Shown here: positions 16,293 to 25,608 of the stretch, piece after piece | Numbering within the stretch: the first letter of the stretch is position 1 | How the letters are laid out: every line of letters starts with the position of its first letter | Assembly: GCA_020718905.1 (NCBI GenBank) | Contig: DYRD01000009.1 | Coordinates: forward strand, 1-50,001 | Direction of reading: 5' to 3' | DNA: 50,001 bases | Origin: Syntrophus aciditrophicus | GTDB taxonomy: Bacteria > Desulfobacterota > Syntrophia > Syntrophales > UBA8958 | Notes under the pieces: model-generated | What the model saw: the letters and a program-made list of their open reading frames with translations, nothing else | What the model was told of the DNA's origin: nothing | Databases searched by the model: none | Position numbers and translations under genes: made by a program

Positions 16293-18495
16293 GCCGTCCG
16301 CCCCTCGTCCCGTGCGCTTTCCCGCTTCAGCCAGGCCTGGTAGTCCACCATCTTCGTCAGGGCCTTGACCGCCCGCTCCGGGGTGAGAAATGCTACCCCT
16401 TGTAAGGGCTTCCCGGCACATCCGTAACGGTCTTCGTATTTTCATCTTCAAGAAGAATGACCCCCAGGATAGGTTTCCCATATTTTTCCATGAGTTTGGC
16501 ACTTTTTTCATAAAATGCCGTTTCTCCCGCCGCTTCCCTCTCCTGGCCCAGCGTCAGGAATTCCTTGGGAAAGTTCGGGTCCGCCGTTGCTACGGCCTTG
16601 ACCATGTTACTGACAAAATAGGCTCTTCCCACAGCCCCAAGGTGGATGACGGCATCGCACTGATCCCACTTGACGAGGGTCTCCAGAACCCTCAGCGACA
16701 AAGCGGAATCGAACTGTCCAACCAGATCCACGGGATTGGAACGACTCCAGTAGGGCGGCAGGATCTTATCGATTTCCGCCATGACGTCGTCGGTCAGGTG
16801 GGGTACTTCGAGACCCGATTCGACACAGAGGTCGGTGGCCACCACCCCCCAGCCACCGCCCAGGGTCAACATGGCCACCCGTTTCCCTTGCGGTAGGGGT
16901 AGGGAAGAAAACGCCGCCGACAGATCAAGGAGGTCCATGGGCTGCTCCGCAATGACCACGCCTGTCTGGCGGCAGGCGGCATTGAAGATTTTGATATTGG
17001 AGGCCATGGCCCCGGTGTGGCTTGCGGCGGCGCGGTTACCCGCCGCGGTGCGTCCGCCCTTGAGGACAATGACGGGCTTCTTCTTCGCCACCCGCCGGGC
17101 GGCGTTAAAAAATCGCCTCCCATCTTTGATGCTTTCTATATAGAGGACCACCGTCTTTGTCAGGTCATCCGTTTCAAAGCTGTACATATAATCCTCAATC
17201 GTAATCATCGCCTCGTTTCCCGATCCCGAGAAGGCACGGATACCGATTCCTTCCCGCTCGGCAAAGGCCAGGAGCTGGGTGCCCAGATTACCCGATTGGG
17301 CCACCAATCCGATCGAACCGGCCCGAGGCCAGACAGGGGTACCCGTACAGTAGAGTTTTCGATGGGGATTGATGATCCCCATGGTATTCGGTCCCAGAAT
17401 CACGATCCCCGCCGCCGCGGCTGCTTTGACCAGTCCCCTTTCCAATTCCCGTCCTTCTTCCCCCAATTCACTGAATCCCGAGGAAATGAGCAGCACATAC
17501 TTAATCCCCTTGGCCTTGAACTTGGGGATGAGCTCCCGGACCTGGGCCGCAGGCAGGGTAACGACACCGAGGTCAACTTTTCCCGGAATAGCGGCAATGG
17601 AGGGATATACCTTCCGCCCGGCGATATCCTGGCCTTTGGCGTTGACCAGATAAATCTCCCCTTCATATCCCCCCGTCACCAGATCGGTCAGGAGCAGATG
17701 ACCCCATTTACCGGGCTGACCGGAGGCACCGATGAAGGCAACGGCATGAGGGTGAAATATCCGGGCAATATGCTCCGTCTTCACGGGCGGCCGTCCCGCT
17801 GCTGCCGCCGGCCGTTCGCCCAGGACAATCAGGGCGTCGACGGCGCAAACCGACCCGTCGGGTCTGATCAGGAGGGGATTGATATCCACTTCGGTGATCT
17901 CGGGCTGTTCCATACCGAGGCGGGAGAGGCCGGTGATCGTTTGGATAAGCTGCTGCCGCCGGGCCCTTTCCTCACCGCGGAAAGGACCCAACAGCGCCCG
18001 GGACCGCAATTCATCGAGCATCATCCCCGCCTGCCCATCGCTTATGGGGGCTACTCGGAACATGGCATCGCCAAGGGCCTCCGTAAATATTCCCCCTAAC
18101 CCGAACATGACGACGGGACCAAACAGGGGATCACAGAACAAACCGGCGACAAACTCCCTTTTTCCTGCAACCATGGGTTGGACGAGAAAGCCTGCGAGAT
18201 CCTCACCAGCGCCCTTCACAATGATTACGGCCGCTGCCAGCACCTGCTCATGGTCTTGCAGATTCAGGTGAACCAGTCCTTTTTCCGTTTTATGAGTCAG
18301 ACGCGCTCCCAGCCCCTTGAGGACAACTGGGTAGCCTATCCTTTCCGCCGCCGCCACGGCGGCGTCTACGGAGAACACCGCTGCTTCCTCCACCACGGGA
18401 ACGCCATACTCCTTTAATATGTTCTTGGATTCCGCCTCGGTGAGGGTATTTCTTCCTGCGGCCCTTGCTTTTTTGATAACATCATAATTGTTCAT
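16289..18495 (-). CDS. ADP-forming (NDP-forming) acyl-CoA synthetase, frameshifted near its C-terminus
   Basis: Acyl-CoA + ADP + Pi = acid + CoA + ATP type ligase, about 735 residues. Domain order: ATP-grasp first (FLVQPMVAGKREFVAGLFCD, MFGLGGIFTEALGDAM), then CoA-binding (FHPHAVAFIGASGQPGKWGH), then the ligase domain with the phospho-His loop ASHTGAMAS. The uncorrected frame stops at 16393 (GSPYKG). Removing one base near there restores LQGVAFLTPERAVKALTKMV...GRTA, ending at 16289-16291 in an ATGA overlap with the next gene. SD AAGGAGAG before the ATG. First gene of the operon; its reversibility would let the cell conserve energy from an acyl-CoA. Confidence 0.88.
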
Positions 18496-18548
18496 TACTA
18501 CTCTCCTTGATGACTTTTAGCGATCGTCCCGCCTCTCAAGGACGCGAT

Positions 18549-18572
18549 ATTATATAAGGCTTTTGGGGCCTT
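18549..18572 (-). promoter_or_regulatory. Candidate promoter with small inverted repeat upstream of the acyl-CoA operon
   Basis: On the minus strand TATAAT (complement of 18549-18554) sits 54 bases before the acyl-CoA synthetase ATG. Immediately upstream, in the spacer, AAGGC (18556-18560) and GCCTT (18568-18572) form an inverted repeat that could be an operator. No good -35 hexamer is present. Confidence 0.35.
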
Positions 18573-18777
18573 GCATACCGGACCAAGTGTTTATCACACG
18601 TCGTCCGCAACTGCAAATAGCATCTACTTTATCCTGATATTTATTGACTTTTCCTGTTGATGAGGCTACGGTTCCTCAAGTATTGCATTGCATTCACGGT
18701 TATGTTGTTTTTTCTGCTCCGCCTGAATCCGATGCCCATTCTTAACTCTCTTTAATTTATGAAAGGAGGATTTAGCG

Positions 18778-19098
18778 ATGCTTGATGCCTTAAGGAAGGC
18801 GGTGCTGTTCGGCGCCGGACTGGCCGTCATGACGACGGAAAAGATGAAGGATTTTGCCGACGAGTTGGTCAAGCGAGGGGAGATGTCTGAGAAAGAGGCC
18901 AGAGAAGCTCTGAAGGAGTGGATAGAGAAGTCCAAGAAGGCCCGCAAGGATATGGAAGCAAAGACGGAATCGGTAGTTAACTCGGTAGTTAACAATGTCC
19001 TGAACCGGATGAACATCCCGTCGCGCTCGGAACTCGACGAACTCAAGGAACGCCTGGCCAAGCTGGAGCAGGCCAAGAAAAGCAAAGAAACGGCCTAA
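18778..19098 (+). CDS. Phasin-like / polyhydroxyalkanoate-granule-associated small protein
   Basis: 106 residues, mostly charged helix: MLDALRKAVLFGAGLAVMTT, KMKDFADELVKRGEMSEKEA, then a coiled-coil-like Lys/Glu-rich tail (ELDELKERLAKLEQAKK). This is the pattern of the PHA-granule 'phasin superfamily' proteins. Strong SD GAAAGGAGG. It ends 8 bases before the UbiB-family gene. I recall such small proteins next to AarF/UbiB genes in deltaproteobacteria. No PHA synthase is in the window, so a PHA link is not shown. Confidence 0.65.
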   Translation: MLDALRKAVLFGAGLAVMTTEKMKDFADELVKRGEMSEKEAREALKEWIEKSKKARKDMEAKTESVVNSVVNNVLNRMNIPSRSELDELKERLAKLEQAKKSKETA

Positions 19099-19106
19099 CC
19101 CCAACT

Positions 19107-20801
19107 ATGCGTCTTCGCAGACTTGGCAGCATCGCCCGGACCTACCGGAACATCAGCCGTTACCGTCAAATACTGACGGTCTTGTTCAGATATGGTTTTG
19201 ACGGGATTATTGATCGCCTGAATCTGGGCCGTTACATCGAGATGGGGGGGGGCCTCGTTTCCAGAAAACAACGGGAAGAGGTAGAGTCTCTCAATAATTA
19301 CGAACGGTTGCGCATGACCTGCGAGGAACTTGGCCCTACCTTCGTGAAAATGGGGCAGGTCCTTTCCACCCGCCCGGACCTGATCCCCATCGAGATGGTG
19401 GAGGAACTCGCCAAACTTCAGGACGATGTCCAGCCTTTTCCCTTTGCCGAAGCGAGGATAATAATCGAAGCGGAACTAAAGGCCCCCCTGGAGGATATTT
19501 TCGCGTCTTTTGACGAGACCCCCCTCGCCGCAGCCTCCATCGCCCAGGTACACCGGGCCCGCCTGACTACGGGAGAAGACGTCGCCGTAAAGATTCAGCG
19601 TCCGGGGATCCCGAAGACCATCAGCGAGGATCTGGGGATCCTTTTTCAGTTGGCCGCCATGCTGGAACATTACATCGAGGAGCTTCGTCTCTACCGCCCT
19701 ACCCGGATTGTGGAGGAGTTCGCCCGGACAATCCGCAAGGAGATCAACTTTAACCTTGAGGCTTCTCACACCGAACGATTTGCCCGGCAGTTTCGTGGCA
19801 ATCCCGCCATTTACGTTCCCAAGGTCTTCCATCATGCCTCGACGGAGAGGCTGCTGACGATGGAGTATATCGACGGGATCAAGATCAACGACATTGCCCT
19901 CCTGGAAGAGAGGGGCTATGATCGGAACCTGCTGGCCGCGCGGGGGACGGATCTCATCCTGGAACAGGTCTTCATTCACGGGTTCTTTCATGCCGATCCC
20001 CATCCCGGCAATATGCTCGTTCTCCCCGGCAATGTGATCTGCATCCTCGACTTCGGCATGATGGGCCACATCGATGCCCGGGATCGTGAACATTTTACCG
20101 AGGTTATCATGGGGTATGTCTATCGGGACATACCCAAGCTCACCGACGCCGTGCTGCAAATCGTCGAATATCATGACGAGCTGGAACGGCGGGCCCTGGA
20201 GCGGGATATTACGACCTTCGCCGATCTCCATCTTTACAAGCCCCTCAAGGATGTCCGCGTCGGAGATATCCTCGAAGATCTTCTTGAGCTCATCTCCCGC
20301 CATCAACTTCGCTTGCCGCCGGACATCTTCTTCATGATCAAGGCGATGATTCAGGTGGAAAGCATCGGCCTCCAGCTGGACCCGGGCTTCGACATTACCG
20401 CCAAGGTCCGCCCCTTCATCAAGCGTCTCATCACGAAGCGCCTGCAGCCCAAGCAGCTCCTCCTGCAGGCCTTCGATTCCACTACCACCCTGCTGGGCCA
20501 TCTCCGTGATCTCCCGGAGGATCTGCTCCTTACCCTCCGGCAGTTCCAGCAGGGCAAGCTGAGCATGGCCTTCGAACACAAGGGGCTGGAACATATCATC
20601 TTTGAACTCAACCGCGCCTCCAATCGCCTCGCCTTCGCCCTGATTATCGCCGCGATTGTCATCGGCTCTTCCTTCATCCTTGCCGCCGAGATCGGCCCGT
20701 CTTTTTTCGGCTTGTCCATCATCGGCCTCATCGGTTTCTCCGTCGCCGGCGTCCTGGGCCTGGCCCTCCTCATCTTTATTATCCGTTCCGGAATATTGTA
20801 G
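19107..20801 (+). CDS. ABC1/AarF/UbiB family atypical kinase
   Basis: 564 residues. KxGQ motif in TFVKMGQVLSTRPDLIP, Ala-rich nucleotide loop LAAASIAQVHRA, VAVKIQRPG (ATP Lys), catalytic HADPHPGNML and metal-binding ILDFGMMG, with two hydrophobic helices at the C-terminus (FALIIAAIVIGSSFILAAEI; SIIGLIGFSVAGVLGLALL). UbiB proteins support isoprenoid-quinone synthesis or lipid handling through an ATPase activity. Start ATG 19107 is 8 bases after the phasin-like stop with no SD, suggesting coupled translation. Upstream of mutM. Confidence 0.92.
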   Translation: MRLRRLGSIARTYRNISRYRQILTVLFRYGFDGIIDRLNLGRYIEMGGGLVSRKQREEVESLNNYERLRMTCEELGPTFVKMGQVLSTRPDLIPIEMVEELAKLQDDVQPFPFAEARIIIEAELKAPLEDIFASFDETPLAAASIAQVHRARLTTGEDVAVKIQRPGIPKTISEDLGILFQLAAMLEHYIEELRLYRPTRIVEEFARTIRKEINFNLEASHTERFARQFRGNPAIYVPKVFHHASTERLLTMEYIDGIKINDIALLEERGYDRNLLAARGTDLILEQVFIHGFFHADPHPGNMLVLPGNVICILDFGMMGHIDARDREHFTEVIMGYVYRDIPKLTDAVLQIVEYHDELERRALERDITTFADLHLYKPLKDVRVGDILEDLLELISRHQLRLPPDIFFMIKAMIQVESIGLQLDPGFDITAKVRPFIKRLITKRLQPKQLLLQAFDSTTTLLGHLRDLPEDLLLTLRQFQQGKLSMAFEHKGLEHIIFELNRASNRLAFALIIAAIVIGSSFILAAEIGPSFFGLSIIGLIGFSVAGVLGLALLIFIIRSGIL

Positions 20802-20809
20802 GTTAGATT

Positions 20810-21592
20810 ATGCCCGAACTTCCAGAAGTGGAAACCCTATGTCGCCAGCTCAGGCAGGTCATCCTGGGAAATCAGATTCGAGACGTCACGATCTACGACG
20901 CCAAGATCGCCTATTTTCCGGAAATGATCGACAGAACCATTAAAGACGTCCGGCGCCGGGGGAAAGGACTGGAAATTGATCTGGGCGGCCCTGTTGTCCA
21001 CCTGCACCTGCGCATGTCCGGGCGGCTCTTCTGGCAGCAGGATCACGTCCTGCCCCCGCCGCCCCACACCCGCTACAGCATCGAATTTGCCCCAGGCCGG
21101 ATGTTATGCATTGATCCCCGCCGTTTTGCCACCCTGGACCTCCGAGATGGCTACGAAGCGGAGAAAACTTTCGTGCCTGATCTTCTTGCCGGGATAGATC
21201 TCGACGCCGTCTGTCTCCAGGCTAAGGGACGGCGCCTGCCCATCAAGGCCTTGCTCCTTGATCAGCGGGTCATGCCGGGAATGGGAAACATCTATGCCTG
21301 TGAAATTCTTTTTGAATCATCCATAAACCCGTGGCGGCCCACCGGCGACGTAACCCCGGCAGAATGGCGGAAGATTGTTACGGCAACCGCGGATATCCTT
21401 AAAACCGCCGTTACCTGCCGCGGTACGAGCATCTCCGACTGGCGGGATCTCTTCAGCGCAAAGGGGGAATACCAGCACCAGCTGAAGGTCTATGGCCAGG
21501 AGGGGAAGACCTGCCCGCGCTGTCACGGTCAAATCGAACGCCGAAAACTCAGCGGCCGGGGGACCTACTACTGCCCGTCCTGTCAGAAGTAA
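20810..21592 (+). CDS. mutM: Formamidopyrimidine-DNA glycosylase MutM (Fpg)
   Basis: Removes 8-oxoguanine and formamidopyrimidines and cleaves the abasic site. 260 residues. N-terminal MPELPEVETLCRQL gives the catalytic Pro (after Met removal) and Glu; the conserved Lys lies in HLHLRMSGRL and its neighbourhood; helix-two-turn-helix VMPGMGNIYACEILF; C-terminal zinc finger CPRCHG...YYCPSCQK with four Cys. Starts 8 bases after the UbiB-like gene. Confidence 0.96.
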   Translation: MPELPEVETLCRQLRQVILGNQIRDVTIYDAKIAYFPEMIDRTIKDVRRRGKGLEIDLGGPVVHLHLRMSGRLFWQQDHVLPPPPHTRYSIEFAPGRMLCIDPRRFATLDLRDGYEAEKTFVPDLLAGIDLDAVCLQAKGRRLPIKALLLDQRVMPGMGNIYACEILFESSINPWRPTGDVTPAEWRKIVTATADILKTAVTCRGTSISDWRDLFSAKGEYQHQLKVYGQEGKTCPRCHGQIERRKLSGRGTYYCPSCQK

Positions 21593-21602
21593 GGAAAATA
21601 CA

Positions 21603-22280
21603 TTGAATCATCCGTACTTAAAATATCTTGCATCCTTGCTACTTTTTTTGGAACCGTCAATAAAACACGGATCTGTTTTCGGCCTGACGAGGAAAACATC
21701 TTCCTCGCTTATCTCAATGTTTTTAATATGCTTATTTTTATTTATACCTGTCTCGGCACCAGCGGGGGTCCTGGAAATCCGGGTCGGCAAAGATACCCTC
21801 CAATCCTTCATCGCAGCGGCCTTCCCCCTGACCATTCAGCAGGAGATCGTCATCCTCGGCGCGGTCAAAGTGCCGGTGGCGGTAACCCTGTCCAATCCCG
21901 GAAAATTGCAGTTTGATAAAGGGGAAGACCCCAAATACCCGGCCCTGGCACTCGCCATGGACTTCGACGTGACGAGCAGCTCCGGACTTATCCAGCAGGT
22001 CCGCGGCCGGGTGAACGGCAGCATCAGGGTCTCTCTCTCCCCGGACCAGGCAGACCTCCTCCTTGCTTTCCAGGGAATCGCACTGGACATCTCTCCCTTG
22101 CTGAAGCTCTTCATCGCACCCTTATCCAAGCCCGTCAAGGTTCCCCTCCCGAAGACCATTCCCATCAAGATCCAGGACAATACCGTTTACGGACGGTTCC
22201 AGGACCTCTCCTTGGCCGTCGACGGCGAGGTCCTGATTGTGAAGGGACAAATCAATTTCGCGAAGCAGCCCGAGCAATGA
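21603..22280 (+). CDS. Exported protein of unknown function (YceB/DUF1439-like appearance)
   Basis: 225 residues from TTG 21603, supported by AAGGA 8 bases upstream and the mutM stop just before. Alternatively ATG 21717 gives a clean signal peptide (MFLICLFLFIPVSAPAG). The mature part has alternating beta strands: VLEIRVGKDTLQSFIAAAFP, VILGAVKVPVAVTLSNPGK, VRGRVNGSIRVSLSPDQADL, then VKVPLPKTIPIKI and LAVDGEVLIVKG. The pattern resembles periplasmic lipid-binding-like DUF1439 proteins but I do not recognise the family with confidence. Convergent with the flavoprotein gene, 5 bases apart. Confidence 0.6.
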   Translation: MNHPYLKYLASLLLFLEPSIKHGSVFGLTRKTSSSLISMFLICLFLFIPVSAPAGVLEIRVGKDTLQSFIAAAFPLTIQQEIVILGAVKVPVAVTLSNPGKLQFDKGEDPKYPALALAMDFDVTSSSGLIQQVRGRVNGSIRVSLSPDQADLLLAFQGIALDISPLLKLFIAPLSKPVKVPLPKTIPIKIQDNTVYGRFQDLSLAVDGEVLIVKGQINFAKQPEQ

Positions 22281-22285
22281 AGCTC

Positions 22286-23398
22286 TCATGACGGCAAGGG
22301 AGGCGGCTTTTTTCGCAACCAGCGCCACGCCGCCATCAGCAAATCCGGATGGCGAAGACCTACTTTGGTCCGTATCCAGGGTTTTCTCACTGCCGCCGCC
22401 TGGAGCAGGTCATCGAAAGCCCCGAAGTTAAGGCCCCGCATCTTCTTGATAATCAAAGTTTCCAGGGCTATTTTCTCTTTCATCAGGGACAGCAGGCTGT
22501 CTTGATATGCGGCAACGCATTGTTTTCCCTTCGTTATTGCCTCCACTGCCAAGGCGGCGCTGATACAGGCCAGATCAATCCCGCCGCCGTGGAGAGGCGA
22601 GGTAAGACCCGCGGCATCCCCGACGAGGATAATATTTTCATGGACCAGCTCGGAAAGGACGCCGGCGGGAATCAGGCCACCCCCCTTTTTGAGAACGGTG
22701 GCCTCCCCCAGGAATTCTCGCTCCATAACTTCATGAAGTAAGCCCTTTATATCCAAAGTGAATGCCCTGCCGGCGCCGCCTGTATAAACCACCCCGACAT
22801 TCGCCGTCTCCTCGTCCCGCGGGAAGATCCAGTAATAACCGAGGAGATATTCCGATTTGATATGAGAGATAAACCCGACCTTGATCGTCCGCGGCAGGTG
22901 CGAAAAATCACCCGCCAGGACATATTGATAGGCGAGGAGACATTCCCGCCGATATTCCCGGGAAAAGCCATATGCCCGGGACGTCACGGACGGCGCGCCG
23001 CTCGCATCGAGGACCAAATCGTAATTGGTTTTTAATTCCGAAAGGTTATGGGGGGTGATTTTTTCTCCCCGGCGGATAACAACGCCGAGCTTAGCCGCCT
23101 CTGTCGCCAGCTGCCGCTGCCAGGCACGGCGGTCCATCATCCAGAGATTGCGGTAATCACCGATGGCCAGCCGATGAACGCCCTGGGCCGCAAACAAAAT
23201 TGTCTCCACTTTATATGACAGACCGGCCGCGGGTTTTTCCAGAAGCCCCAGGGAATCGAAGATGCATTCGCCGCAGACGATATGAGCGCCGATTTCTCCC
23301 TCCTCGCACAAGACGACTTCCATACCCTGCCGGGCGGCAGCGATCGCTCCGGATAAGCCTCCCGGCCCACCACCGATAATTGCCAGACGAAGGCTCAT
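22286..23398 (-). CDS. Geranylgeranyl reductase family FAD-dependent oxidoreductase
   Basis: 370 residues. FAD-binding Rossmann loop LAIIGGGPGGLSGAIAAARQ, then CEEGEIGAHIVCGECIFDSL (the Cys-containing block of the GGR family), DLVLDASGAPSVTS, and NIILVGDAAGLTSPLHGGGI (second FAD motif). The family reduces isoprenoid double bonds in lipids, quinones or related prenyl chains; the substrate is open. The start at the ATG complement of 23396-23398 is chosen because the Rossmann motif then begins at residue 4. The in-frame ATG 90 bases upstream encodes a Lys-rich stretch unlike the family. Confidence 0.82.
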   Translation of the reverse strand: MSLRLAIIGGGPGGLSGAIAAARQGMEVVLCEEGEIGAHIVCGECIFDSLGLLEKPAAGLSYKVETILFAAQGVHRLAIGDYRNLWMMDRRAWQRQLATEAAKLGVVIRRGEKITPHNLSELKTNYDLVLDASGAPSVTSRAYGFSREYRRECLLAYQYVLAGDFSHLPRTIKVGFISHIKSEYLLGYYWIFPRDEETANVGVVYTGGAGRAFTLDIKGLLHEVMEREFLGEATVLKKGGGLIPAGVLSELVHENIILVGDAAGLTSPLHGGGIDLACISAALAVEAITKGKQCVAAYQDSLLSLMKEKIALETLIIKKMRGLNFGAFDDLLQAAAVRKPWIRTKVGLRHPDLLMAAWRWLRKKPPPLPS

Positions 23399-23560
23399 GA
23401 TCCGTTGACCTTTTGTTTTGCCTGCTTTTTGAATACCATGCATAACGGTAAGACGATTTTTAATAATATGAGATAAGCAATCATGCAACTTTTTTGTTGA
23501 TAATCCTGTTTATAACCGGATCGCGGTCCCTTCCCCGGCTCGGGGTGATCCTCGTACGTT

Positions 23561-23962
23561 ATGCCCTGGAGAGTTTGCTCTTTCCCGTGGTCCGTCGGGA
23601 GCTCGGCATTATCTGGTCCTAATCTGGCCGGGTTGCGCGCCGGACGTTTTGGCGGCGCCTTCAACGCGGCGGGGACGCCGGTAATTATCTATGTTTCTCT
23701 GCCACCATGGTGCCAAGAACTAATCAAAGTCACGCTCCCGGGGTGCTATTTCGCCTCCGGCCTCATGGTTGTTGCGGCCCCGGCCCCGCTGACGTTGGGA
23801 ATATATGCGGGTCACTTCTTTTTCGGCAAGATCCGGGAAGAAACATACCGGCGGGTAGGTCTGATCCTGTTCCTGGGCCTCGGCATGTTGTACCTGTTGG
23901 AACGCCGGCTGAAAATCCCGGTGCTATTTCCTTTTCATGTGGATATGACGCTCCGGATGTGA
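23561..23962 (+). pseudogene. TSUP/TauE-SafE permease C-terminal fragment
   Basis: A frame of about 133 codons whose last 100 look like the second half of a sulfite-exporter-type permease: LRAGRFGGAFNAAGTPVIIY, LIKVTLPGCYFASGLMVVAA, then LILFLGLGMLYLL. The family has two such halves in about 250 residues and the first half is missing. The upstream frame is interrupted by stops and gives no membrane helices. The ATG shown is not family-like. Best read as a gene remnant. Confidence 0.45.
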
Positions 23963-24025
23963 TATAGACGCTTCATTCCTCGTTAAATCATTATTTTGTT
24001 ATCCTAAATCCTTTGAGGCGGAACT

Positions 24026-24325
24026 ATGGAAATCAAGATGCCCATCAAATTTCACGGCAACTATGTGCTGTCGATCCGCAGCGGCGACCAGGAAGACCGG
24101 GAACGCTGCCAGAAACTGACGATCCGCCAGCTTGCCCCGGAAGAACAGCAGCAGGCCTACAAGCATCTGTCACCCGGAGAGACGCCCACTCACCAGATCA
24201 CCTTTTACGATTTCGGCTGCAAGCGGATCATCGAGGGAATCATCAAGGAGAATGCCGCCGACAAAGCATCCTTCCTGGTCAAGGAAAAGGAATACACCTT
24301 TTCACCCTTTGTGCCCCGAGGTTGA
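24026..24325 (+). CDS. Small protein of unknown function
   Basis: 99 residues, no signal peptide or membrane segment. Acidic and basic residues alternate (IRSGDQEDRERCQKLTIRQL) and two Cys are present (ERCQK, FGCKRII). GAGGCGG precedes the ATG. A second small unknown gene follows 12 bases later on the same strand, so the two probably form a unit. I do not recognise the family. Confidence 0.6.
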   Translation: MEIKMPIKFHGNYVLSIRSGDQEDRERCQKLTIRQLAPEEQQQAYKHLSPGETPTHQITFYDFGCKRIIEGIIKENAADKASFLVKEKEYTFSPFVPRG

Positions 24326-24337
24326 AGCGATATATTC

Positions 24338-24610
24338 ATGCAGGCATACAGAATTAACAAACTCGTCATTGTCGCCGATATCAAAGAAGAGGCCTGTGAC
24401 TTTTATCGGCGGGAAATTGGCGGCGACCTGCCCGATGCACCAAATATGATTGAAGAACTTCCCTATTTAATGGAAGTATGCTGCGATGACGGAACGGTCA
24501 AAACAATCAAAGCGCGCATCAACGAGGAGCTGGACGCCCGCAATACCTGGCTGAACATGGGTGTCCCCTGCGATCTCCACTGGCCATTTGTCATCGGCAC
24601 CCTGCCCTGA
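24338..24610 (+). CDS. Small protein of unknown function
   Basis: 90 residues: MQAYRINKLVIVADIKEEAC, IGGDLPDAPNMIEELPYLM, then CCDDGTVKTIKARINEELD and a Trp/Pro-rich end (WPFVIGTLP). Paired Cys (CC) and no membrane segment. It follows the previous small gene on the same strand. No recognised domain. It ends before a 50-base gap and the convergent TrpF-like gene. Confidence 0.55.
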   Translation: MQAYRINKLVIVADIKEEACDFYRREIGGDLPDAPNMIEELPYLMEVCCDDGTVKTIKARINEELDARNTWLNMGVPCDLHWPFVIGTLP

Positions 24611-24661
24611 GATTTCTCGCCGCTCCGCTCCTCCCAATGACAAAAACTAAAGCTCTCCCTT

Positions 24662-25465
24662 TCAGGTTTTCTCTACCCGGCGAACTTCCGCGACAAGGCG
24701 CTGCACTCTTTGGAAATCTTTGTGGAAACGGACGGGCATGCCTTGCGGATCCAAGGCATTGGTCCGGGTGCAACTGTCTACCCCCGCGGGGCGCACCCGG
24801 GCAAGCGCGGCAAAGGCATTCTCCGGGGACAAACCGCCGGCCAGGATTACCGGCAGCGGGCTGATCTCGACCAGCCAGGCGGCCACATCCCAGTCGCAAG
24901 TTTCCCCCGTAATGCCCACAAAACCGTCCACAGGCTGTTCGGTTTCCTTACCGACCCCGTCTTGAATCCCCAGCACCGTATCGGTCATGAAAAAATCGCT
25001 GACCGGGCCGAAGGCGGCGACCAGGGCGGCAATACCATTGCGGATGGCATGAGGGGAAATCATCGCCGACGCCGTTGCCGTCCGGGGCAGCGGCAGGGAG
25101 CGCATAATTTGTATCCCCGGATAACGATTTCTGATATTTTGCTGCAAGATCAGGCAATTTCGAATATGTTCGTGTATTTCCGCGTGGTTGCCGCCGGATA
25201 CGGGCATGTACTCGCAAAAATGGATAATGTCGGGCTCGTAGTAGTCCAAAACCCGGAACACTTCCTCCTCGGCGCTGAATAGCGGGATCAGGCTGCTTTT
25301 TGCCGGCGTCCCCGCTGTTAAGCGGACCACCTCCCGGATGGCCGGGTCGCACCAGTTTTCCCGATCCAGGATAACGCTGCCGATGTGATCGACGCCCAAG
25401 TCGATTAATCTTTCCGCTTCCCCCGGGCCCTGGACTTCATAAATCTGAACGATTATTTTCTCCAT
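24662..25465 (-). CDS. TrpF-like (phosphoribosylanthranilate isomerase fold) barrel protein without the catalytic Cys
   Basis: 267 residues from the ATG complement of 25463-25465 (SD AGAGGAAG). TrpF hallmarks remain at the C-terminus: VGITGETCDWDVAAW (compare GGTGxTFDW), PVILAGGLSPENAFAALARV, RPAGVDSCTRTN, and an Asp in FFMTDT. The N-terminal KxCG motif that carries the catalytic Cys of TrpF reads IVQIYEVQG, so Cys is Tyr. The protein is also longer than TrpF (about 200-220). Ordinary PRA isomerase activity is therefore unlikely. It is divergent from cbiR and no other trp gene is near, so a role in nucleotide-loop or sugar-phosphate chemistry is possible. Confidence 0.7.
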   Translation of the reverse strand: MEKIIVQIYEVQGPGEAERLIDLGVDHIGSVILDRENWCDPAIREVVRLTAGTPAKSSLIPLFSAEEEVFRVLDYYEPDIIHFCEYMPVSGGNHAEIHEHIRNCLILQQNIRNRYPGIQIMRSLPLPRTATASAMISPHAIRNGIAALVAAFGPVSDFFMTDTVLGIQDGVGKETEQPVDGFVGITGETCDWDVAAWLVEISPLPVILAGGLSPENAFAALARVRPAGVDSCTRTNALDPQGMPVRFHKDFQRVQRLVAEVRRVEKT

Positions 25466-25608
25466 GTCTTCCTCTTGGGAGTTGATGTGTTGCTGCTTCA
25501 TTATGCTTGCGGGACTTGTAAAAAGTCAACTTCCGTCCTTACCTTCATTTCTTGACAAGGATAGCGCCTGTGTGTTACCGGTTTACGCAATTTGAGGAAT
25601 GAAATAAA

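Noticed and set aside
17017-18099. 360-codon open frame antisense to the acyl-CoA synthetase
   Set aside because: The opposite strand encodes conserved ATP-grasp and CoA-binding motifs; this frame gives no recognisable protein.
25466-25608. Cobalamin riboswitch before cbiR
   Set aside because: The 143 bases contain no B12-box-like core. A TTGACA at 25552-25557 has no matching -10, so I do not list a promoter.
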